Assembly (NCBI GenBank): GCA_039566865.1
Contig: CM076960.1
Coordinates: 3,224,001 to 3,288,000, forward strand
DNA from: Aurelia coerulea
Lineage: Eukaryota; Cnidaria; Scyphozoa; Semaeostomeae; Ulmaridae
Direction of reading: 5' to 3'
DNA: 64,000 nucleotides
Below are positions 44,601-56,600 of this stretch, piece after piece. Below the pieces are notes generated by a model. It had not been told where the DNA came from, ran no database searches, and worked only from the letters and a program-made list of their open reading frames with translations. Position 1 is the first letter of the stretch; every line of letters begins with the position of its first letter. A program made the position numbers and the translations under genes.

Positions 44601-47600
44601 CTAAACAAGCTCTTGAAAGCAGCTTCATTTTTTTCTCATAGTTAGACCAGTAAAATGGGTGTTAGTCGCATACAGACTTCAGATGCTCATTGCAAGCTCT
44701 CCTCGTTTTTTTGCGGCTTTGAGCTGCTAAGTACCTAGTAAACAAGCCGTTAAAGTTGGATTTTCTCGTCTCATAGTTAAACCACCTTCATGGGCATTTG
44801 GTGATGGATCTGGTGGATCCGAAGAAAGAATAGGAGTTTTCGCAAACAAGGAGATTTGTTATGCCAAATGCAGTGTACGAAGAAAGAATGGAAAGCTTGC
44901 TAATGGAGTTACTGTTGACAGCAAAACAGAGAAAACATGCTTCTGTGAGTATGGAATGAAGGGCAGAAATGGAAACCGAGCGTGGAAGAATACGTTCATC
45001 GTTAGAGGTAAGAATTTTGATAATCTTGTACAGAACTGTTCGATCAGATGAAATCACTACAAACCGTTTTAAACCGTTGCAAACCTTTTGCAACCCATTG
45101 CAAACCATTGCAAACCGTTACAAACCATTGCAAAACCGTTTGCAAACCATTGCTAACTGTTGCAAACCGTTACAGACCATTGCAAACCGTTGCAAACCAT
45201 TGCAAACCTTTTGCAAATCATTGCTAACTGTTGCAAACCGTCACAGACCTTTTTTTTATATTCTATTTAAAGAGGTACAATACAATGTTACGGACTACTC
45301 TACCACGAACTACTTTACAATACTACAAGGACGATGCCATGAGGAGCAAAAGACTATGACTACCCCATGGCATTGTTTAAAAACGCTAACCTACATACAA
45401 TTTTACATAAATGCTACAAACAACTAAAAAAGAAAAACGATGCTTATTATACTGTGGCCTGTCTAAAATTAGATGTCAGGTTGGGGCTGTAATAACCAAA
45501 AAATTGTTCATTTGACCATTGCAAACCGTTGCAAACCCGTTCCATCAGATTTACTTGAATTCACTCGACAGGCATCATCATGAATCAAAAGTGACTTGAC
45601 TTAAAAAATAACTGGACTTTTGTTGACTTTAACCTAAACTGACTTCATTCAATGCTGCTTAATATGCCTCATTGTGATTCAATTTGACTTGACTTAGAAC
45701 TTTGACTTGACTTATGATCCGACTTGGATTGGCTTAAACCGAAATTGACTTGATTCCATTTGACTTAAGATGCCTCATATTTGACTTTACTTGAATTGGC
45801 TTGAGCTTAGTTGACTTCAAATTTAGAAAATAAGAAATAATAATAAAACGGAGCACAAGAATTGCAACGATAATCATGTTCATATTCAAAAAGATATTCC
45901 AAGTTTGACAAGTTAATTTTGAGACATTTCCAGGCTACAGTATGACAAATCCGATAAATAATTAAAATAGATTGATGTTAGACTAGTCCATGGTTATTAT
46001 TATTTGTTGACGTTTCGAAGCAATTCTGTGCTTCATCATCAGAATTAAATGTTCCAAAAGCACGAGGTAATAATAAGACATTCTCTTCTTTCTTCAGCAT
46101 CATCCACACCATTTACAGAAGCCCGATTGATTGGAAAGACTTGGCGTATGGAAGCTTCCAACTTCCCCAACTTCTTCTTCCGACATCGCAACTCAAGAGT
46201 TCGCATCGATAGATTCACTGCTGGCAGTCTTTACGATCTCGATTCATCGTGGAATATCGTACGTGGCCTGTGCGGCAAAGGAATCAGTTTCCGCTCAAAG
46301 AATTTCCCACAACATTACATTCGTCATAAAGGATGGTTTGCTTACATCAACAAATTCGATGGAAAAGCACTCTTCAGGAAAGATGCTTGTTTCATTCCTC
46401 GTGCTGGTCTCATTGACCCCAAATTCGTGTCGTTTGAATCAGTTAACTTCCCAAACCACTTTTTGAGACATCAGAATTCTTGGGTTCGCATCAGTAAAAA
46501 TGATAATTCAGCCTTGTTTAAGAAGGATGCAACATGGAAGCCACGTATCATTAAAGGTATGTTTTATTTACGATGTCGTTATTTTAATTAGTTCAACTAT
46601 AAACTATCAGAGAATTAAAGAATTAAGATTCTCACTTTGTTGTCAAAAAGAATCGATTATATGAAATCTAAGTGCGAGAATTCTGTTCGGACCTCGCAGA
46701 AATAGTAGATACGTAAATATCCCAGCTGAGGAAATTTAAACATTTATTCGGAGGGCCCCTTGAAAAACAGCTTCTGCTGAAGGGCAACCCTCCTTTCGAA
46801 GCTAGAGTAACGGAAAAAACTGCAAATATTTCGATTGGCAAACTTTTGTGACAATAGCCCTTTCCTCGCTTCTTGATGACATCAAATATGATGCTGAGAA
46901 GTTTGGTCATTTCTGAGGAGAGAGAAGTGAGATAAGAAATAAAGAGCTCTTCTGGAATTCTTTCTTAGTCATGAAATAGAAGTTAAAAAATATCTCAAAC
47001 ACAGTTAGACGTTGTGACTTATGATCGTAACTCATCATAATATAATTCATTCAACCACGTTTCGACAAAAATTCCTATCAGCTTTGTTGAATAAAGGTGA
47101 AGGTGAAGTTGCGTTTTTCAGCGCCAGGCGCTGGGATCGCAGAAATAGAATAGAGCAGACCTAATCGAGTCCGCGACCCCTTGTCATGACGCTCAAATGG
47201 TGGGGTCCTACCGGGTATCGAAGCCACTCCGCCTGACTGTTCTGGCTGCAAAGTCAGAGGATTACACCACTGCGCCACAACACCTTCATGAACAGAACAT
47301 GAATAGATTTAAGAAATGTAGATAACTATGAAGGAGTTAAAGCCTTCAAGATCTGCTTGTATTCCTGGCGGTCTTGCTTCGGAAAGGGTGCTTATTTTGC
47401 AGGGATTTTTTCAGTTTCCTTTTGAACGTTGTAATCATGGAACACAGTGTAATTTGCAATGCGATTTCATTCCACGTCTTTGCACCACAATAGAGAAAGG
47501 TCCTTTTGGAGAATCCTAGGTTCTGCCTTAGCATGTCCAGATCTAATCTTATCCGTTTCTTTTCTCGTAGGTGGACCACCAGCTGGCGGATTAACAGGTA

Positions 47601-50600
47601 TTATTTTTATGTTAACCTTCAAACATACATTCTTGTCATGTCAACGACCTTCTTCTCTTACACATTTAGCTTGTTTTTAGGGTAAAAAAATTAGGAAAGA
47701 ATTGACCTAAAATTTCAATCAAACGGGTTTTGACAACTCTTTATATACATAGTTAACACTGTTCTTTGATATATTGTGTCTAGCATGACGAAATGAACAT
47801 ATGATTTTTAAAACTGTGAATCTTTCCACCAACAGGAAACCTTGCAAAGCGCAAGCCAACCAGACAATCTTCAACCGGATTTGGTGGAGTTTCATCCAGA
47901 GCCGTTGATGGAAACAAAAATTCGCAATGGGGAGGACGTTCATGTACACATACCAATAAACAAAATAGGCCATGGTGGAGAGTAGACCTGCAAAGTATTC
48001 AAAATGTGAAGAAAGTAAGGCTGACGACCAGAGGTGATTGCTGTTGGACCAGATTGAGACAAGTCGAGATTCGAGTTGGAATGAAGGATAATAATCCTGG
48101 TGCTAATGCTATGTATGTTTACTATTATTATTACTATGTACTACTGCTATTTTGCTATTACTAGTCTATATTACTATTACTATCACTATTACTATCTACC
48201 ACTACTATATCACTATTACTACTATGTATTACCACCAACCAGTTACTTCCTTCCTTGTATTTCAATTCAACCAAATTTTTATCAAACTGCTGTACATCCA
48301 GCGACCAATCGTATTTCATCAGCGACTTTTTGATTGTTTGAATTTGCGGATATTTTTGCTAGACATTTAAAATGAGACAGGGTTCAGATTTCTTTTACAA
48401 TGCTGTTACGCCTTGGGGGCGTGGTACATTTGTCGCGAAAACCTTTGGGGATCTGAAATTTACTGATTCAGTCCCGAGAGATAACATTTCTCCAATTGTG
48501 ACTCCCTGCCCAATTTATTATTCCCATTTTACAGGTGTGGATACCATGCTGGTGCTTTTGGTAGAGGACAAACGAAGGACATTACTTGTTCAGCACCTCG
48601 ACGTGGACGATTTGTTTACGTCTGGCTCAGAGTTAATGAATATTTGACACTTTGTGAAGTTGAAGTCTTTGCTGTTAAAGGAGGTAGGTACAGGAATTTT
48701 TATTGCAAAGCAGCGTAAGGATCTTGCGTAACAGCGTAGTAGTCTTGCGTAATAGCCTCGCAATAGATTCTGTTTGTTTGTTTGTTTGTCTGTCTGCTCG
48801 TTGTCTTTCTGTCTGTCTGTTCATTCTTTTGTTTTCAGCACTTTTTGCCGGCCTTATTGCGCCGGTCAAAAGATGTCATTGTGGTTTACCCCAGAAATCA
48901 GTTCCTATGCAGTATGATGACGTTTTTCATCGTTTTGCACCACAAAAACAGAATTATTTGCATGGTCGATTGACATAGTTACAAGGCAATATGCCAACAA
49001 ATTTTTGACGCGACTGGAACTACTTTTGGAGCTCTATGATTTCGGGACTTTAGAGGATTCTTACATGAAGGCATTGCCTGCACAAGTTACTATTGACCAC
49101 AATCGTAAACATTTTGTTGGCAATTTGCTGAGTAGTCCCCCAGTACGCAGCACTCCTTAACTATTGTTATTGCTAGTTATAAAAAGCTAAGAAGTTGGTC
49201 TAGTATTGACTTTCTTACTATTGGAGTACTGGATGAATATTTTGTAAGAAACTGCATATAAGAAACTGTAGTCTCAATTTTCAAAAATCAAGAAACCATG
49301 TCAAAAAGCGTCTCGCATCACCAACATCAAATTGGCACAAATAATTAGTTCCAGTTAAAAAGATTTTTCTCTCTTCGATCAATTGAAAATCCTGTCGGCT
49401 GGGTGCTTTTTAAGTACTTTAGAGTGTCTTTTTCTGCAACGCGAAATTGTATCTCAAAACTTCTCAAACTGACTTTAGTTAACGGCATTTTCCATGTCTC
49501 CAACCACAGGAAATTGTCTTTAGCGTATATTGATTCTTCTTAATTTTCTTTTTATATTTTTCGTGTTGTTTATTTCAGGAGGCAAACCAGTCGCACCAGA
49601 GCCACCATTGACAGGTAACTGCTTATTACACAACTAATACACAGTTTAACTTGGCCAACTGTCAGTGATACACAGTTTAACTTGGCCAACTGTCAGTGAT
49701 ACACAGTTTAACTTGGCCAACTGTCAGTGATACACAGTTTAACTTGGCCAACTGTCAGTGATATTATAAGCAGCGAAACTGCTACTGCAATGTACAAATT
49801 GCTAAATGGTCTCATCTCTGAGTACCTTTCCGACTTGTTTGATAAGAATCGACTTGAAATGTCAGGAAACTGAGAAATACTGGAAAACTGATATTTTGCT
49901 ACCCCCGGAAGGGTACTTGAGTAGGGCAGTGACGGGGGTGTGTGGAAAACCTCTCCACACCCCGCACCTTGTCGCATAAAAAATGGGCAAAAAATTTACC
50001 CTGTCGCATAAAAGTTTTGCCTCTCGATGAACTGCGTTTTCAATCGAGTCGAAAGTTCCATCATGATGGCCGTCACCATAGTAATCCACAACTCCTGCAA
50101 TCTGATTGGTCTGCCTGAAAACCGTCTATATGGGCCTAAATAGGGTCAGGTTTTTCAGATTAACATTCTGAGTCTCTGTTGACCGCGAACGCCATCATCA
50201 AGTCAAAGAGTGCAAGGCACTCCAAGTCATAAGTCTAGGGAATAGTAGCATTTTAAAATCTGATCTTTTTGTGACTCACCGAGAATATAGCATGACTTGC
50301 AGATCTAAAATCGTTTGTTAATCATGGTTATCTCTTCTCCCAACTCCTGCAAATCACTGCAGTTTGTCATTCGATTTTTCTTCAATTGCAGGCAACATCG
50401 CAAGAGGAAAGGGAACGAAACAATCTACAACTGCTTACGGAGGTGTTCCACAAAGGGCTGTTGATGGAAACAAAAACTCAAACTGGAATGGTCGATCATG
50501 TACCCACACTAACCGTCAAAATAGGCCATGGTGGAGAGTTGATCTTGGTACCATCCAGAAAGTCATGAAAGTTAGAGTCACAAACAGAGGAGATTGTTGC

Positions 50601-53600
50601 TGGAATCGATTGAGACAAGTTGAAATCAGAGTTGGAATGGTCGACAATAATCCCGGCGCAAATGCTATGTAAGTTTCTGTTGCTTGAAATCGACCTCCAC
50701 TGTCCACTTGCAGTAGGTTTGGTCGTTATCCAGTGCGTTTTCCTATTGAGCATGCTCTCTTGTTAGCATGCTTTCATTCAGGGGACAAGCCTTTCAAATG
50801 CCTTTCAAGCGTAGCCTTTGAAATGCTTTGCGTCTTTTCTGCCACACCCTGTAGTGTTTGATTATTTGATTACAGTGTTTGATTATTTAGGTAGACCATT
50901 TCCATCAGAGCCACCATTGACAGGTAAATGCTGATAAATACACAGCTTAATACACAGCTTACGTTTACCAATTGAAATGACATACAATTAAAGTTGACAT
51001 ACAATGAAATAGCATGCATTTCCCACTCATAGGTGCACATATTTCCCTGGACAAGTCGGCAAAGGACAAACACAAGAACTGAAATGCTCAAAACCATTTG
51101 CTGGAAGATACGTTTATGTGACCACGAGAGTGACTGAGTACTTGACGTTATGTGAAGTTGAGATTTTCGCTGTGAGAGGAGGTGAGTGAAATGTGATAAT
51201 AACGTCCATTCAATTCAGTTCAAATTATTTCCTAGAATATAAAGCTGTATTCTAAAATAATGCCTTAGTATCTTCTATTTTCTCCGAATCATTGAATTTC
51301 AACCATTTTGCATTCTCAAGGGTTGATCCGTTGTATTGTATAGATGCCTGATTATTTTCTAATTTCTTTAAATGAGATCATTAAATTTCACACATTTTGC
51401 ATTCGCAATGGTCAGTTATTTGTGTAGAATGGGGGCTTGTGTTAAATGCAACGGGGGAGTGTAACGTTTCACTACTAAACGGGAATGGAACCATGAAAAA
51501 TTATTGAAAAAAGTTATTGGACATGTCATTTAAATACTCTCCCCCGCCGGTTTCTAGTTCCGTAGTCCATGGTTCCTGGTTCCGTAGTTCTGTAGTCCAT
51601 GGTTTCATGGTCCGTAATTTTGCGAAGGGAGAAAGGGAAGGAAGGAGTTTCCTTTCCTCCTTTTCCCTTATTTTTTTTTTCAAAAGAAACTGGTGAAGGA
51701 GAGTAACATTTAAAGACAGGATGATTTCAAGGAAACTCTGAAAATAGCTTATCTCTTATTTTAAAGGGTCTGTTTCATCCAGCATGCCTTGCACATTTCA
51801 TCCAGCATGTCTTGCACGTGCCGTCTCTTGGTTGTCCTTCGTTGTTGCCATTTTCATGGACCATGAAAATGGCGACACCAAAGGCCAACCAAGAGACGGC
51901 ATGTGCAAGGCATGCTGGATGAAACAGACCGTTTAAAAAGAGAACAAGTTTTAATTCCTATATTTAGCAAATAAGATCATGTGTAAATCAGTAACCTATT
52001 ATTGGGCAGTTAATTCTCAAGCAGGAGCGGCAAAAGCAGACCGGGCCCTAGGATGAATCTCGTATCAGTCGATTCTTCCGGCTCAGGCTTATGTCCAGTA
52101 AACTGTTATGAAGAGGCGAACAATTTCAACGGGCCCCGGGTAGTTACCTCCTGTCCCCCCCCCCCTCTTCTCGACACTACTGCCCTCGAGACAAAAGCAA
52201 AGTACACTCTAGCAGCTGGGGGAGATGGTGTTCATACGATACGGAAAGAATGTTTTGTATGCAGGAATATCTGTATGTACGTATGTATGGCTGTATGTAT
52301 TCATGGTGCAAAGGGATTCTAAACTGAACGAAAAAGTTATTCAAAGGCGATCTTATCATCAAGCCTCACTGACTACTACAGTGTATATTTGATTTTACTG
52401 AAATCAGTAGATCAATGTTTAGAGCATCTTTGGCCCATATATCATGCTATCGATGTATTTCATTTTGCAGTGTGTATTTGTTTTTACTAAGATCAGTAGA
52501 TCAACGTTTAGAGCATTTTGGTCCGTATTTTATTCAATCGATTCTATCTTTCATCGCAGGAGGAAAACCATTGCCTAAACCTCCACCACTTACCGGTAAG
52601 AGAAGCTTGAAATTGATTTTTAAGAGCCTTTATGCAATTAACAGAATACCTAATTGAATGATTAATGTTTATCAAAGCTAAATTTACGCTTTGTAATTGT
52701 CTATTAGGTGTGATTCACTATTTTTGCAGATGTTAAGGCTTTCTTCTTTTTTGAGAATTAAAGGCAAATCATGAAAAAATGAAAATTGTCGTAATTTATA
52801 ATCTTTTAAGGAAACATGAAGTAATTCTCATTCCCCAAATTTCGTTCGAAGCGATGATTTTGCAGTTTTTGAAAGGTAATGTAGCACACAAGTTTGTCAT
52901 CTTTTTCCAAAATGAAAGAGTCATTTTGTAGAAGAATTCTGGTACTTCACAGAGGAACAAACCAAACGTTCATATCTTTTACGATTGCTTGGATATAAGT
53001 TGATTTTACATGGTCACTCTTTGATGGCTTGGGTGAAGCCACCAAGCAAACTGCAGAAAACAATGGATGTGCGATGGTACACTCATAAATGCTACACACG
53101 ATCGAGGGGCGTATCACTCTGTAAAAATATCGTACACCTTTGGCAAAAATCCTTTTGTTTTCAAGAAAAATCCGTAAAATATCCCTAAAAATCCTATTGT
53201 TTAAAAAAATCGCGTACGCCTTTTCGGAAGAGTGATACACCCCTCGCACACGATTGAAAAAGAAAAACTATAAATACTGTACTGCAGTCTGTCTAACATC
53301 ATGTCTCTTTGCACACAGGCAACATCGCAAGAAGAAAGGGAACGAAACAATCGACAACTGCTTACGGTGGAGCTGCAAGCCGTGCTGTTGATGGAAACAG
53401 AAACTCAAACTGGAATGGTCGATCATGTACCCACACCAACCGTCAAAATAGGCCATGGTGGAGAGTCGATCTTGGAGCTGCGCAGCAAGTCATGAAAGTG
53501 AGGCTGACAAACAGAGGAGACTGTTGCAACAATCGATTGAGAAACGTTCAAATCAGAGTTGGAAATGCCGATAATAACCCACAAGCAAATGCACTGTAAG

Positions 53601-56600
53601 TTTAGTTATTTTGGTGTTGAAGGGACATACAAATCGACGGATGTTGCTCGTTTCATGTATGTTTTAGATGCGAGGACCATGAAGAAAATAGATGTACCTA
53701 CTGTAATATTCGAATACGACCATGGGGGCTCATTTATAAAGATGATTTGTTGGATAGGGGCTTTCTCGAAGTGAGCTAATTTGATAATAGGGTAGAAGTT
53801 TGATAGCATACTGCGATTCTAGCTAATAAAGGTAGGAGAAAAATGAAAAACATATAAATTTTGAACTAGAGTTAACAGGTAATGATCTATTAAACATGTA
53901 GCATTGCACTATGACAACAATAAACATGATACCAAGACAGGACTTCTCACGTTTATCTCCCACACATACTGGGACTTATAATTTTAGTAAAATTCACCCT
54001 TCTGTGGGATTCAAATACCCCCATGGGGGCTTATTCAAATATGGGACTTATTTGTCAAAATGATTGACGAGGTGAGGGCTTATGTGAGGGGGGAGGGGGT
54101 TATTCAAAGGTGGGGCTTAATCGAGGATTTACGGTAAGTAAAAGTCTTTTAAATAGGATCAAAGAGCATCTCAAAATTACATTATTTTTTGGATGGTTCC
54201 AGCACAAAGCTAAAGGTAAATACGATATGTATTTTCATCCAAGCACCAGAAAGATATTTTAGGCAGAATCTCCTTGTGATTACTGTGGGAGCTCAAATAT
54301 TAGAAATTGTGTCAGGTTTTTGGCCTGTTTTGATGGATCCTAACGTGAAACGTGCTTGAAATTGGAGGACTAAATTGCTGATTTTGACGAACGAAAGTTT
54401 CGGGTGAAAGTTTGCATGTAAGCTACACACAGAAGATCAATTCGACGGAATCAATACGTAACAAACTGCAGGTTTTTAAAGGTCCTTCGTAAGATCACAT
54501 TTTGAAATATTATCCTTCTTCATAGATGTGCCTACCATGCACCTGCTTTTGGTAAAGGCCAGACAAAGTTCCTTCAATGCTCATCTCCAAAGATTGGAAG
54601 ATTTGTTTACGTCACTTTGATCACCACTGAATATCTTACTCTCTGTGAAGTTGAGGTCTTTGCTGTGAAGGGTAAGCCTTGATTTTTTTTTGTTGCCGTA
54701 AGTTGCTTTGTATTGATTATCAATAAAACGAACTAGGCCTAAAACCCCACGAGGCCTCTAGGTATTATAGTTTGTAGCATAGGTTCTAAATCTTTGAAAA
54801 GGCTGGTGTAAATTTGAGTGACCTATTTCTTTGAACTGAATGACTTCAAAGAAACTTGAGCTATTTCTCTATAATTCTACCGTTGGACTTTTCTGAAATC
54901 TTTAATATTTTCAGAATTAGAGTGTTTTTCTTCTTTTTCAAGAATTCAAGAAAAATTTTCAAAAAAACTTAAAACCATCGTAATTTCTAAACCGTGTGAC
55001 GCAACATGAAGTAATTTCGAAGAGAACTATGGTTTATGGATGCCTACAATATGACATCAAGCAAAAGTCTGTCACTCATCTGGTTTATGATTTAGAAATT
55101 TGATGACGTCACATCCTAAAATGAGCTGAAATGGAAAATATGCTGTAATTTTGAAAAATATTCAAAATTTCTGGAAAGTCCAACGGTAGAATTACAGATA
55201 AAATACCTAAAGTTTCTCTTAAGCCATTCAAGCAGAAGAAATAGGTCATATAATTTTACACCCGCCTTTTTACGCCGAGTTAAAGATTTGGAACCTATGC
55301 TTTAGTTTGTCTCCAACTCCAATTAGATGTCACGCAAGAATGCCCTATAGGATCCCTAAAGGACCAGTAATGGGCTGAACGTTGAACAAATCGTCTATTT
55401 TGATCGATCTATCATGACACACAAAATAGTCATATGCAGTGACCTGAGAGCCTCTGGAACAAGAATAATCAGAGGAATGAAATTTCTAGGTATAACACAA
55501 GAAACTATAGAAATCTTGACATCCCAGAGTTTAGGCTTGAATGTACAATAAAAGGTTTCCACCTTTCTAGGCTTGTTTCGTTTTTGTGGTTTTATTTTGT
55601 ACTGATGGGTTATCGTGTAAAAATATGGATTTATACAAAAAAATAATTGTATGATCTTTTGCTAATTATGATAATTATAATCATAATCATAATTAATTAT
55701 GATCTTTAGCTATTAAGATGAAGCCTGACAGTTTAAGCGCTGGTCTGCTGCTCCTGTACATATATACAGTGCTTGAATATATAATTAATGACATCGGATA
55801 GTTATAAAATGCTTCAATGAAATCATCTTTTTTGCAGGTAAAAAGCCAGTCCTTCCTCCAGGAGGTAAGGCTTTTTTTATACTTCTTTACATCGTTATAG
55901 CTGATAATTCATCAGTCCTTAGAAACGAAAAAGTTTTCTCAACATTTCGTGAAAGCAAACCTTTAGCCGTTAGCTTTCTACCGTTGTTGTACCAAGCTAT
56001 CGCTCCACCTTACTGAAGCTCAATCCAGAATATCTGAACACCCACAAACTGGGACTTAAAATAGATCATGTTTACACAATAACCGGACTAAATTTGTGAA
56101 CTGCAATAATTTTTTTGTTTCAACTCTGGACCATCCTACATCAAATATTGTTTAATTACTAGGTGAGTCAGAAATTGTATTCACTGTTTGAAAAACCGTA
56201 CATGGAAATCTATGCAACCATTTTGTAAAATTTCAATTTTACCATCTTATTGAGGCTTCAAATTAATTTTTTCGATACTTTTTTAATAATTTAGGCTCAT
56301 CATTTCCTTGTGAAACCAGAATTTACCCAATTTCTCTATTTGTCAAAAAAACAGCCAAAAGTGGGCTGTATACTGTCATGTAGATTTTGACTTTTGATGC
56401 TCAGCATTGATGAGGGAGCATAATAAATCTCAACTGTTTATGTATCTCTAAAAGACAATGATTAAGCTTAAGAAAACAGCGCTTTACCATTTTGATGGTT
56501 GAAAAATTGAATTGAAATGAGCCTCGTGCTTAAAGTTTTAGCTACAGCCCATGGAAGCCCGATTTTGGAAATTTTTTATTTCAGATTAAGATTGTGCATC

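Noticed and set aside
44777..47597. Idea that the D1-AbfB block is a separate gene inserted in the array
   Set aside because: Junction codons before and after it resolve in frame with the FTP cassettes, and no start or stop signal is seen.
49638..49761. CRISPR-like array
   Set aside because: Repeats are directly contiguous without spacers and the genome is eukaryotic.
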